A stretch of DNA of 64,000 bases from Legionellaceae bacterium (GTDB taxonomy: Bacteria > Pseudomonadota > Gammaproteobacteria > Legionellales > Legionellaceae). Both the position numbers and the translations under genes were made by a program. Positions within the stretch are counted from its first letter, which is position 1, and each line of letters starts with the position of its first letter. The stretch lies in NCBI GenBank assembly GCA_018061965.1, contig JAGOTG010000008.1, forward strand, positions 42,317-106,316, given 5' to 3'. Below, one piece after another: positions 47,843 to 56,019 of this stretch. The notes beneath the pieces are model-generated. The model saw only the letters and a program-made list of their open reading frames with translations. It did no database searches and was not told the DNA's origin.

Positions 47843-48634
47843 TTATCCATCTATTTTACGGATCATCCCCGTAATATGCTCGCGACGAGAAAGTGACATT
47901 TGCACCTGTTGGGCTTGTGCCAAAGAAGAAAAGGGACCTAGCACAACGCGATACCAATAAGACGATTGTTGAGTGACTGATACGATAGTTGCCGGATATC
48001 CTTTCATACCCAATTTATCTCGCATCCGTTTTGCTTCGGTAGGAGAGCGAAAGGACCCTACCTGAATCCCATAACGTCCTCGGATTTTATCCGCAATAGG
48101 TACGGGTGCGGGTCTCGATTGTGTGTATATCGGCTTGGGAGCTAATGGCATAGGTTCAGAGTGTCTGGAAACAGGCGCTGGGCGTCTGAACACCGGTTGT
48201 GGAGGCACAGGCAGCGCCGCTGCAGGCGCAGTGACCGCCAACTCCATTGGCTGGGACGGCAGTGCTTGAGGCACCATATTAGGCGTTTTTTCTGGGACAT
48301 TTTTATATTGCATATCTCCAGTCGCCGCTTCTGTCGCATTTACCTGAGCTGAAGACGTGGCATGTAAGCCTGAATCATTAGCCAATAACGTATAAAATTC
48401 TAATTTCGGATGTTGCTCAACCGCTGTGGCCACGTCCTCCGGTTTTTTTGCGATGCTTTTCTCGGCAGGAGGATGACCATTGAGGTGTGCGCCAACCCAG
48501 GTCACAAATTGATTGACATCGAACCAAGAAGCCGCTAGATAACCAACCACAAACATCAAAAAACATAGCCACAATGCACTTAGTTTTTGTCCTGGTTGTG
48601 ATCGAGTAGATTTCTTTTCAATTTTTTTTGTCAT
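47843..48634 (-). CDS. SPOR-domain membrane protein
   Basis: A 263-aa protein with a short basic N-terminus, one membrane helix (LSALWLCFLMFVVGYLAASWF), a Pro/Ala-rich periplasmic linker, and a C-terminal SPOR domain (RYGIQVGSFRSPTEAKRMRDKLGMKGYPATIV...WYRVVLGPFSSLAQAQ). SPOR domains bind denuded peptidoglycan glycans at the division site; this layout resembles FtsN/DedD. It lies 3 bp upstream of the ATPase gene and is probably co-transcribed with it. Confidence 0.87.
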   Translation of the reverse strand: MTKKIEKKSTRSQPGQKLSALWLCFLMFVVGYLAASWFDVNQFVTWVGAHLNGHPPAEKSIAKKPEDVATAVEQHPKLEFYTLLANDSGLHATSSAQVNATEAATGDMQYKNVPEKTPNMVPQALPSQPMELAVTAPAAALPVPPQPVFRRPAPVSRHSEPMPLAPKPIYTQSRPAPVPIADKIRGRYGIQVGSFRSPTEAKRMRDKLGMKGYPATIVSVTQQSSYWYRVVLGPFSSLAQAQQVQMSLSRREHITGMIRKIDG

Positions 48635-48704
48635 GACCTGCAATATTAGCGTGGGCTTAAAACTATTGTAATAATTTTTTGATCATTTGGCGAGATATTC
48701 TCAT

Positions 48705-48734
48705 TTGCTGAGATATCCTAGCTTCTGGTATGAT
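48705..48734 (+). promoter_or_regulatory. Candidate sigma-70 promoter of recG
   Basis: TTGCTG at 48705-48710 and TATGAT at 48729-48734 are 18 nt apart. The -10 is preceded by TGG, giving an extended -10 feel. It lies about 35 bp before the recG start. Confidence 0.5.
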
Positions 48735-48769
48735 TTAAACTCAATACTATCAGCATAATATAGAGTGCC

Positions 48770-50842
48770 GTGCTCAGCCAATCATGTATCGATTTACCTG
48801 GTGTTGGACCTACTATGGCTAAGAAATTAGCAATATGTGGCATCCATACCATCCAAGATTTATTATTTCATCTTCCTTATCGCTACCAAGATCGAACCCG
48901 CATCACTCCAATCCGAGATTTACGTCACCAAGAATGGGCAGTCGTTTCGGGACAAATTTGCAAAACTGAAATCAAATTTGCACGACGCCGAATTTTACAT
49001 TGTTTTATCGAAGACAAAACGGGCATGCTACGCTTGCGATTTTTTCATTTTAATCAACAACAAGCCAAAGCATTACAACCGGGGATGTCCCTGCGCGTAT
49101 TCGGAGAAGTCCGACATTTTGATGGCTCCTTCGATATGATCCATCCAGAATATCGCCTGTGCTCAGAAGACGAACCGCTTGTCATGGAAGAAACGTTAAC
49201 GCCAATATACGCAACCACAGAAGGCTTGAGTCAAAATCGCATTCGCAATTTAGTAAAAATTGCTTTGACAAATTGCCAGGGTTATTTAGACAGCCTAGAG
49301 TGGATGGACGCAGCACAACTCAATACCTACGAATTTACGCCGCTTGCCAGCGCGGTTCACACTTTACACCAACCCCCACCGGACAGTCCGATTCATCATT
49401 TAGAAAATGGGCAACACCCCGCGCTGCGACGTTTGGCATTCGATGAGTTAATGGCACAAAGACTGAGCATGCTCTTTGCTCGGCAACAACGTAGCAATTT
49501 ATCCGCACCACCGATGCCGCATAATTTGCAGCACTTCAACCAATTTCTCCAACAGTTGCCTTTTCAACTTACTGCAGCGCAAGCCAAAGTTCATCAAGAA
49601 ATCAGTCAAGATTTGGCCCAATCCCAACCGATGTTACGGTTGGTTCAAGGCGATGTTGGTTCCGGAAAAACAGTCATTGCAGCCCTTGCCGCCCTCCAAG
49701 CCATTGCCAACGGCTATCAAGTAGCACTCATGGCCCCGACTGATATTTTAAGTGAACAACATGCACAAACCTTACAACGCTGGTGTACGCCACTGGGCAT
49801 ATCTGTTTATCGCTTATCTGGAAAAATGAAAACCCGTGAACGCCGCGAAGCACTCCAGGCTTTGGCCCAGCATCACTGTCATTTTATTGTGGGTACACAC
49901 GCATTGTTTCAAGAAGAGGTCACCTTCGCACGCTTAGGTCTCATCATTATCGATGAACAACATCGTTTTGGTGTTGCACAACGCTTGCAGTTTCAGCAAA
50001 AAGGCCAGCAAGGGCATTTATCTCCACATCAACTGTTAATGACCGCCACCCCCATCCCTCGCACATTGGCCATGACCCAAATGGCGCATCTGGATATTTC
50101 CGTTATTGATCAATTACCGCCCGGACGCACCCCCGTCACCACATTGGTCCTAAATCAATCCAAACGCGATGCCATGATTCCGCGCTTACGTTCACATTTA
50201 AACGATGGACGCCAAGCCTATTGGGTTTGTACTTTGATCGAAGAATCAGAAAAACTTCAGTGCCAAACGGCAACCGACACCGCGCAGCAATTACAAACGC
50301 TTTTACCAGAACTCAACATTGGCTTGGTCCATGGGCGTCTCGCCTCGCAGATCAAAGAGCAGATTATGACCCAGTTCAAAAATGGGGACATTCAATTATT
50401 AGTGGCCACCACCGTCATTGAGGTGGGCGTTGATGTGCCGAATGCCAGTCTCATGATCATTGAAAATGCGGAACGCCTGGGACTGTCACAATTACATCAA
50501 TTGCGTGGCCGCGTAGGTCGAGGCGCGGTCCAATCCCATTGCTTGCTCTTATACCAGCCTCCTTTGTCCACCATGGGTCGTGAGCGCTTACAATTCATCC
50601 GCGAGACCCATGATGGGTTTTTGTTGGCTGAAAAAGATCTGCAATTACGTGGCTCAGGAGAAATTTTGGGCACGCGCCAAACCGGGTATCGAATCTTTAA
50701 AATTGCCGACTTACAACGGGACCAAGCGCTATTACCCTGGCTAACGCCCTGCGCTAAACAATTACTTGAACATGCCCCTGAGACGGCGCATCGGATTGCT
50801 ACTCGCTGGTTAGGTCACTTCGAGCCGTTGATAATGACGTAA
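48770..50842 (+). CDS. recG: ATP-dependent DNA helicase RecG
   Basis: A 690-aa helicase that remodels stalled forks and branched DNA. It has the N-terminal wedge domain (LFHLPYRYQDRTRITPI), Walker A GDVGSGKTVIA, the DEQH box IIIDEQHRFGVAQR, MTATPIPRTLAM (motif III), and motif VI QLRGRVGRG. It starts at GTG with GAG upstream. Its 3' end overlaps the convergent epmC gene by 33 bp. Confidence 0.96.
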   Translation: MLSQSCIDLPGVGPTMAKKLAICGIHTIQDLLFHLPYRYQDRTRITPIRDLRHQEWAVVSGQICKTEIKFARRRILHCFIEDKTGMLRLRFFHFNQQQAKALQPGMSLRVFGEVRHFDGSFDMIHPEYRLCSEDEPLVMEETLTPIYATTEGLSQNRIRNLVKIALTNCQGYLDSLEWMDAAQLNTYEFTPLASAVHTLHQPPPDSPIHHLENGQHPALRRLAFDELMAQRLSMLFARQQRSNLSAPPMPHNLQHFNQFLQQLPFQLTAAQAKVHQEISQDLAQSQPMLRLVQGDVGSGKTVIAALAALQAIANGYQVALMAPTDILSEQHAQTLQRWCTPLGISVYRLSGKMKTRERREALQALAQHHCHFIVGTHALFQEEVTFARLGLIIIDEQHRFGVAQRLQFQQKGQQGHLSPHQLLMTATPIPRTLAMTQMAHLDISVIDQLPPGRTPVTTLVLNQSKRDAMIPRLRSHLNDGRQAYWVCTLIEESEKLQCQTATDTAQQLQTLLPELNIGLVHGRLASQIKEQIMTQFKNGDIQLLVATTVIEVGVDVPNASLMIIENAERLGLSQLHQLRGRVGRGAVQSHCLLLYQPPLSTMGRERLQFIRETHDGFLLAEKDLQLRGSGEILGTRQTGYRIFKIADLQRDQALLPWLTPCAKQLLEHAPETAHRIATRWLGHFEPLIMT

Positions 50843-51322
50843 CAACGCCGTGTGAAATATCTGAGCGCGCAAAGGTAATCCAGTCCACTCATAATGATGT
50901 CGCTGTTGTTCTACTGCAAGGGCAAACTGCTCATATTCAGGGGTAACGCCATTCAGATTGTCAAAACTTAAGCGAAATGGATACCCACATGCGTTAGATA
51001 GTATCCACTCTAAAGCCTGCGGCTTCACCTCAACTTGTTGAAATAATGCCTGTTGTTCTTCCGTACGACCGTCCGGGGTATACCAATAGCCATAATCCAC
51101 CAAAGTTCGCCGCTGTTCCCCTGCCAATAACCAATGCGCACATTCATGAAGTGCCGAGCTAAAAAACCCATGCGCGAAAAAAATAATATGGCAAGACTGA
51201 GCCTCATTGGCTGGGACATAAATGGGCTCATCCTCTCCATAAGCCAATTGTGTACAATGGCTTTGTTGAAAGCAATGGTTGAATACTGTGATTAAATCGT
51301 CAGGATGGTGGGTCTCAGTCAT
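50810..51322 (-). CDS. epmC: Elongation factor P hydroxylase (EpmC/YfcM)
   Basis: A 170-aa protein matching E. coli YfcM closely: HECAHWLLAGEQRR (metal site H59-E60-x2-H63), VDYGYWYTPDGR, VEVKPQALEWIL, and GYPFRLSFDNLNG. It hydroxylates the beta-lysyl-lysine on elongation factor P, the last step after EpmB and EpmA, which are not in this window. It is alone on the minus strand, convergent with recG. Confidence 0.9.
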   Translation of the reverse strand: MTETHHPDDLITVFNHCFQQSHCTQLAYGEDEPIYVPANEAQSCHIIFFAHGFFSSALHECAHWLLAGEQRRTLVDYGYWYTPDGRTEEQQALFQQVEVKPQALEWILSNACGYPFRLSFDNLNGVTPEYEQFALAVEQQRHHYEWTGLPLRAQIFHTALLRHYQRLEVT

Positions 51323-51478
51323 AAATACAAATGCAGCATTAAATAGAGGCTGATGATACCAAAAATTCAGAATTACCGCATCTTACGGTCACGGCTCGGA
51401 CGCTTTCGTTGAAAATCATGGTTTTGTGCTGATGCACTTGGTGGTATAATCGACAAACTATTTCAAATTGTAGACCAA

Positions 51479-51784
51479 ATGCCCGATCGTAACAGTAAGA
51501 AAATTATCATCGAAGGTGTCACCAAACAAGGCAAGGAGTTTCGTCCAAGCGATTGGGCGGAGCGCATGAGTGGCGCATTGGCTAGCTTTAAAAACAGTCG
51601 AATCCATTATTCCCCCCTCCTGCAACCCAGTATCAATAATGAAGGATACAAATGCATTGTGCTTGATCCAAAACTCAAAGAATCCAGCCCACAAATATAC
51701 CAATCCCTACTGGATTTCGCCAATGCGAATGATTTGAAAATCTGTAACGACAAAGAAGATGACCCTAAAGACTCATCCGACTAG
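51479..51784 (+). CDS. DUF3579-family protein, 101 aa
   Basis: The sequence KIIIEGVTKQGKEFRPSDWAERMSGAL, followed by YSPLLQPS and IVLDPKL, matches the DUF3579 family, a proteobacterial protein of unknown function. The C-terminus is acidic. A perfect -10 hexamer TATAAT at 51445-51450 lies just upstream, so the leader is short. There is no obvious ribosome-binding site at ATG 51479. It converges with the IcmC-like gene. Confidence 0.85.
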   Translation: MPDRNSKKIIIEGVTKQGKEFRPSDWAERMSGALASFKNSRIHYSPLLQPSINNEGYKCIVLDPKLKESSPQIYQSLLDFANANDLKICNDKEDDPKDSSD

Positions 51785-51789
51785 GATCC

Positions 51790-52338
51790 TTAGGATGGCG
51801 GCTGAATGACCGTCATATTTATTAAATAATTCATGATCGTATTCATCATATTCACTGTTGAATGAAAATTAATCCCAAACAACCCTGCAACAATAAAGAG
51901 CATGCCCTTTCCGCCATGTCCTTTTGAACCGGTACGCCCTTGTTCAGGATGACTAGAGTGGGATAATAAGACACAGCCTCGGATAAACCAAACTAAGCCG
52001 ACTGTTTCAATCAGAATGGTCACTGACCCATAGATATCAAAGGGTTGGTAGCCATCATATTGCAGCACGCTCGTGTTACTCCCAAAGAGCGTGGTAGACA
52101 ATGCACCGAACGTCGAAGGTAAATATAATAAAGCCGAGCCGATCAGCAAATAAGTGAAAGGGACAATCATTTGAGAGCCCGGATCACTACTCTGCCCTTT
52201 TTCTACATTATCTTTGAAACGAAACAGTGCCGTGATACAAAACCCAATCCCCATAATATAAGATAGCCCGCCCAGTAAATATTGCACTGCCGGCAATGAT
52301 TTACTCAAATTACTGAGCATCCCGCTTAGGTCAATCAT
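51790..52338 (-). CDS. IcmC/DotE-like inner-membrane protein
   Basis: A 182-aa protein with four membrane segments (about 18-38, 58-80, 102-125, 144-172). The C-terminal Gly-rich region followed by VAGLFGINFHSTVNMMNTIMNYL is the pattern of the Dot/Icm IcmC, IcmD and DotV/IcmV proteins ('GkG..hi.GG..a.N...t.n'). It most resembles IcmC/DotE in length and the RGCVLLS region. No other dot/icm gene is nearby, so it is a detached or paralogous component. I use ATG 52338; the longer frame enters a repeat element. Confidence 0.65.
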   Translation of the reverse strand: MIDLSGMLSNLSKSLPAVQYLLGGLSYIMGIGFCITALFRFKDNVEKGQSSDPGSQMIVPFTYLLIGSALLYLPSTFGALSTTLFGSNTSVLQYDGYQPFDIYGSVTILIETVGLVWFIRGCVLLSHSSHPEQGRTGSKGHGGKGMLFIVAGLFGINFHSTVNMMNTIMNYLINMTVIQPPS

Positions 52339-52377
52339 ATGCTCACTCTTAAAAGTATCGTTGATTCGACAAGCTGT

Positions 52378-52460
52378 GTCATCCCCGCATAGGCGGGGAT
52401 CCATCCTCAATAAGGACCTGCACCAAAATGAGCATGGATTCCGGCCTTCGCGGGAATGAC
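52378..52460. repeat. 83-bp dispersed palindrome
   Basis: Arms of 27 nt (52378-52404, GTCATCCCCGCATAGGCGGG..., and 52434-52460) are imperfect reverse complements ending in GTCAT/ATGAC. It lies between the divergent IcmC-like and flavin-reductase genes. An element of the same size and arm length is at 55906-55988, and the preceding AGCTGT is shared. Confidence 0.8.
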
Positions 52461-52559
52461 ATCACTCGTCAAACATACTCAAAGTATCGTTCCCTCTTGC
52501 AAAGTATTTTTTTTCCCTTACTATAGGAACCTTCTTCATTCTATCTTCAATCATATACC

Positions 52560-53300
52560 ATGCCTATCAAGATGTTTCAATTTCAATTAGAAAATGCCCA
52601 CATGATTTCTCCGAGAGTCAAACACTTTGTTATTTCCAACACAGACAGTGAGATTTTTGACTACTTACCAGGGCAATTCATTACCATTCTTTTTGAGCAT
52701 CAAGGTAAAACATTGCGTCGCAGTTATAGTATTGCTACGCCCCCCCAAGGCAGTAATCGCCTAGAGTTTGCGGCTTCATATGTTGAGTCTGGACCAGGCT
52801 CCGAATATTTGTTTGACCTCAAGCCTGGAGACAAAATCCAAGTTTCCGGCCCATATGGTAGATTAATTCTCAAAGAACCCGCTCCGCGCCGCTATATTTT
52901 ACTGGCAACCAGCACTGGGGTGACGCCATACCGCGCCATGATCCCCGCATTAGAGCAACATTTGGCCTCACATCCAGACGCTTCCGTGGTCGTATTTGAA
53001 GGCGTCCAAAATCAAGCTGAAGTTTTATATTCTGAAGACTTTTTAAATTGGGCGGCACAATCACCCCGCGTGTTATTTCGCGCCTATTTAAGCCGTGAAA
53101 AGCTGGAACAAAAACCCGACCATATCCATTACGGCCATGTCCAAGCAGGGTTTCCTGATTTGAATTTAAATCCAGAGCAAGATTTTGTATATTTGTGCGG
53201 CAACCCAGCTATGATTGACGAAGCGTTCGAATTATTAAAAGAGCAAGGGTTTTCAACACAACAAATTGTCAGAGAAAAATATATTTCATCGACCAAATAG
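52560..53300 (+). CDS. Ferredoxin/flavin NAD(P)H reductase
   Basis: A 246-aa FNR-superfamily protein. The FAD site is LRRSYSIATPP (R-x-Y-S), followed by GPGSEYL, GDKIQVSGPYG, and the NAD(P) domain start LLATSTGVTPYRAM. The end has VYLCGNPAMIDEA. It transfers electrons between NAD(P)H and a flavin or iron-sulfur partner. Length fits ferredoxin-NADP reductase (Fpr type) or a flavin reductase, and I cannot tell which. It lies 11 bp upstream of the aldolase gene. Confidence 0.88.
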   Translation: MPIKMFQFQLENAHMISPRVKHFVISNTDSEIFDYLPGQFITILFEHQGKTLRRSYSIATPPQGSNRLEFAASYVESGPGSEYLFDLKPGDKIQVSGPYGRLILKEPAPRRYILLATSTGVTPYRAMIPALEQHLASHPDASVVVFEGVQNQAEVLYSEDFLNWAAQSPRVLFRAYLSREKLEQKPDHIHYGHVQAGFPDLNLNPEQDFVYLCGNPAMIDEAFELLKEQGFSTQQIVREKYISSTK

Positions 53301-53311
53301 AGGATAGCATC

Positions 53312-54340
53312 ATGTACTACAACGAATTATCACAAATCATCGAGAAGCTAACGCAATCTGGAAAAGGTATTTTAGCTGCGGATGAAAGCAATAGCACAAT
53401 TGGCAAACGCTTTGCTGCCATCAAGCTCGACAATACTGCGGACAATCGCCGTGATTATCGTTTATTACTCGCCAACACACCGGATCTTGAAGAGTACATC
53501 TCTGGCGTCATTTTGTTTGAAGAAACGTTTTCAAACCAAGACTCAAACGGACACAGCGTTCCGGACATTCTATTAGCCAAGGGCATTTTGCCTGGGATCA
53601 AAGTTGATAAAGGCCTCCAGGAATTACCCCATACGCAGAAAGAACAAGTCACTTTGGGCTTAGACGACTTACCTGAGCGCTTGGCCGCTTTCAAAGCCAA
53701 AGGTGCGAAATTTGCCAAATGGCGGAATGTATATAGCATTACAGAATGCACACCCAGTATGGCTGCCATCAAAACTGGGGCAGAAAATTTGGCGCGCTAT
53801 GCCGCTGCTTGCCAAGCAATCGGCATTGTTCCCATTGTAGAACCCGAAGTTTTAATGGATGGCGACCATACCATTGATCATTGTGCAGAAGTGTGTGAAT
53901 TGGTATTACATGAATTATTTCATGCTCTGTTTATTCATCAAATTGCACTCGAACATATCATTCTCAAACCCAGCATGGTCACCTGTGGCAAATCCGCCAA
54001 ACCATTTAGCACACCTGAAGACATTGCCGATTATACGTTGAGTGTTTTCCATAATACGGTATTGTCAGCTGTGCCCAGTATTAATTTCTTATCCGGCGGA
54101 CAAACGCCTGATCAAGCAACAGCAAACCTCAATGCCATCAATAGCAGCGGTTACCAACCGTGGAATCTCAGTTTTTCATACGGACGGGCTTTACAAGAAG
54201 AATGCATTCAAGTCTGGCAAGGAAAAGCAGCGAATGTAAGCAAAGCTCAAGCCAAGCTTCTACACCGCGCCCGCCTCAATAGCTTAGCCTGTTTGGGAGA
54301 GTATCAAGTCTCTGAAGAAGTTGCCGAAGTGGCAGGGTAA
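53312..54340 (+). CDS. Fructose-bisphosphate aldolase, class I
   Basis: A 342-aa Schiff-base aldolase. Signatures are GKGILAADESNSTIGKRF, LLLANTPDLEEYISGVILFEET and the active-site lysine K219 in HIILKPSMVTCG. SFLSGGQ-like NFLSGGQTPDQAT is also present. It is the animal/plant-type class I enzyme, used in some bacteria in place of the class II zinc enzyme. GAGGATAG precedes the ATG. It is probably co-transcribed with the reductase. Confidence 0.95.
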   Translation: MYYNELSQIIEKLTQSGKGILAADESNSTIGKRFAAIKLDNTADNRRDYRLLLANTPDLEEYISGVILFEETFSNQDSNGHSVPDILLAKGILPGIKVDKGLQELPHTQKEQVTLGLDDLPERLAAFKAKGAKFAKWRNVYSITECTPSMAAIKTGAENLARYAAACQAIGIVPIVEPEVLMDGDHTIDHCAEVCELVLHELFHALFIHQIALEHIILKPSMVTCGKSAKPFSTPEDIADYTLSVFHNTVLSAVPSINFLSGGQTPDQATANLNAINSSGYQPWNLSFSYGRALQEECIQVWQGKAANVSKAQAKLLHRARLNSLACLGEYQVSEEVAEVAG

Positions 54341-54352
54341 CCCATTAAAAAA

Positions 54353-54380
54353 ACCCGCGGTCATAGTATGCGCCGCGGGT
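54353..54380. terminator. Bidirectional terminator
   Basis: ACCCGCGG (54353-54360) pairs with CCGCGGGT (54373-54380) around 12 nt. On the minus strand it is followed by a seven-T run; on the plus strand by ATATTGCCTTTT. It separates the convergent aldolase and small membrane-protein genes. Confidence 0.85.
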
Positions 54381-54410
54381 ATATTGCCTTTTATATTGTC
54401 AAACGCTCAT

Positions 54411-54920
54411 TTAGCAGAAAGATCCGATTCCCAAAGTAGCCGTGGTCTCATCAAACCCAATGTGGCGCGCAACCGTAAATGATTCTTCAAAAGCTCTCGG
54501 TAAATTAAGTTGTTGGCGGTTGGGCTTATGTTTGACCACCTCCGCCACCACTTGCAAGGCATTCAATAACGTATAGAGCGTAACTGCCACTACCGCAGCA
54601 ATAAAGAAAGGTTGCACTGCAAGACCCAACACCCAAGCCCCTACTGGCATAGTGAATGCTAGTAGGGCTAAATCAACCGCTGCTACCAAGTAACGAGATT
54701 GAGCATTAAAGTACCCAAAATGATGCATAGCTAGTCGCAGAGCGACCGCTGGAGCATACAATGCCAACCCACCCACAAAGCCCGCCGCTGCCGCAGTCCC
54801 TAACGCACTCACAGTCACCGCGGTACCCAGAGGCAATACACCCGCAGAAAAAAAGCCCATGGCACCAAACATAGCGCCTTTCACACCAGAGTTTATGAAA
54901 TAATTACCACCAGATGACAT
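54411..54920 (-). CDS. Orphan hydrophobic protein, 169 aa
   Basis: I do not recognise this protein. It is rich in Ala/Gly/Val with about four membrane segments (residues about 12-40, 41-66, 80-105, 106-130) and a short soluble tail (KHKPNRQQLNLPRAFEES) ending IGSFC. I choose ATG 54920, which has GAGG 6 nt upstream, over an in-frame ATG 48 bp earlier. It is transcribed away from a 70-bp repeat and ends at a strong terminator. Confidence 0.6.
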   Translation of the reverse strand: MSSGGNYFINSGVKGAMFGAMGFFSAGVLPLGTAVTVSALGTAAAAGFVGGLALYAPAVALRLAMHHFGYFNAQSRYLVAAVDLALLAFTMPVGAWVLGLAVQPFFIAAVVAVTLYTLLNALQVVAEVVKHKPNRQQLNLPRAFEESFTVARHIGFDETTATLGIGSFC

Positions 54921-54985
54921 ATTAACCTCTATAAATGAACAAAGAACGCATATTATACACAGACTCATAGGTTACTCATAGAGAG

Positions 54986-55055
54986 TCACGTGAAACGAGG
55001 AACCTCCAGGAAAATCATGGCGATCCTTCGTCGCAAGCTCCTCAGGATCACGTGA
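54986..55055. repeat. 70-bp inverted repeat with TCACGTGA ends
   Basis: TCACGTGA occurs at 54986-54993 and 55048-55055, bounding a 70-bp stretch with further weak pairing (ACGAGG with CCTCAGG). The inner part ATCCTTCGTCGCAAGCTCCT resembles dispersed palindromes of related genomes, from memory. It lies upstream of the small hydrophobic protein gene. Confidence 0.5.
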
Positions 55056-55069
55056 GTGGTTTTATTTTT

Positions 55070-55219
55070 TTACTTTTTCTGATTGCTGGGAACGTTAGGT
55101 TTGGCATTATTTACTTTGTCACAAACATCCTTGGTGATTTTTGTTTTCGGTGCCACATCACAAATAGTTTTAATATCAGTAACTTCCGGATGTTCCTTCG
55201 GTTTATTATCTTGCTTCAT
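55070..55219 (-). CDS. Orphan 49-aa hydrophilic peptide gene
   Basis: A short frame starting at ATG 55219 with a strong GGAGATGG upstream encodes 49 residues. It opens KQDNKPKEHPEVTDIKTI, continues through C20 and C33, and ends SNQKK. It is very Lys/Asp/Pro-rich with no hydrophobic segment. No family is recognised. The ribosome site and codon composition argue that it is real. It ends near a run of T bases on the plus strand. It lies 28 bp downstream of the FAH gene and is probably co-transcribed. Confidence 0.6.
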   Translation of the reverse strand: MKQDNKPKEHPEVTDIKTICDVAPKTKITKDVCDKVNNAKPNVPSNQKK

Positions 55220-55247
55220 AGAACCATCTCCTTGTCATAAACCAACT

Positions 55248-55877
55248 TTACCACATCACACTATACTGTTTCTGGTCCCAATGTAAACTTGCTATATTCC
55301 CTAGTATCACATCACTCACCCCCGCAGGGGTTCCCGTAAAAATAATATCCCCTTTTTGCAACGGGAAACAATGACTGATATAAACCAAGAGGTCTTCAGG
55401 AAGCATTATCATATCTCTGCCTTTTGCCGATTGACGTATTTGCTGCTCTACACAAAAGTCAAAGCTCACATCTAAATAATTCGGAAATAAGTCATAAGGA
55501 ATCCAAGGGCCTAAAACCGCAGCATCTTTGAACACCTTGGCTACGGTCCAAGGATGTCCTTGCTTTTTTAATTGACTTTGCTTGCTGCGTAAGGTCATAT
55601 CGAGGCCCAAGGTGACGGCAGAAATAGCTTTTTTTGCCTCATCTTGCGTCATTCGATATCCATCACATCCCATACATAGCACAATTTCACATTCGGGTTG
55701 CACCTGCGCTTCAGCAGCGGGATAGTCTAGCAACAACTGCTCGCCCCAATACGTGGCTTGCTTTAAAACGCTAGCCGGCTTTAAAAATAAGACCGGCTGT
55801 TCTGGGACACTATCACCCAACTCCAACGCATGATCCAGATAATTTTTTCCGACACAGACAATTTTATCAATCGTCAT
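55248..55877 (-). CDS. Fumarylacetoacetate hydrolase (FAH) family protein
   Basis: A 209-aa enzyme of the FAH superfamily. The N-terminus KIVCVGKNYLDHALELG and PVLFLKPASVL fit the family, with metal-binding acids in PECEIVLCMG and LGLDMTLR, and the C-terminal FTGTPAGVS. Family members hydrolyse or decarboxylate beta-diketo or oxaloacetate-like substrates; the actual substrate is unknown. I use ATG 55877, with AAGGA upstream. A palindromic repeat lies immediately before it. Confidence 0.9.
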   Translation of the reverse strand: MTIDKIVCVGKNYLDHALELGDSVPEQPVLFLKPASVLKQATYWGEQLLLDYPAAEAQVQPECEIVLCMGCDGYRMTQDEAKKAISAVTLGLDMTLRSKQSQLKKQGHPWTVAKVFKDAAVLGPWIPYDLFPNYLDVSFDFCVEQQIRQSAKGRDMIMLPEDLLVYISHCFPLQKGDIIFTGTPAGVSDVILGNIASLHWDQKQYSVMW

Positions 55878-55905
55878 TTTGATATCCTTATTTTTAGAGA
55901 GCTGT

Positions 55906-55988
55906 GTCATTCACGCGAAGGCGGGCATCCATCTTTTCATTGGTAAAACACCTAATCAGAGATGGATCCCAGCCGAAGCGAGGATGAT
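55906..55988. repeat. 83-bp dispersed palindrome, second copy
   Basis: Arms at 55906-55932 (GTCATTCACGCGAAGGCGGG...) and 55962-55988 are imperfect reverse complements, with the same total length (83 bp) and arm length (27 nt) as the element at 52378-52460. It fills the gap between the FAH gene and the M4 protease stop. Confidence 0.8.
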
Positions 55989-56019
55989 ACTTTTATTAAG
56001 TATTGTTTTTTATTTAAGC

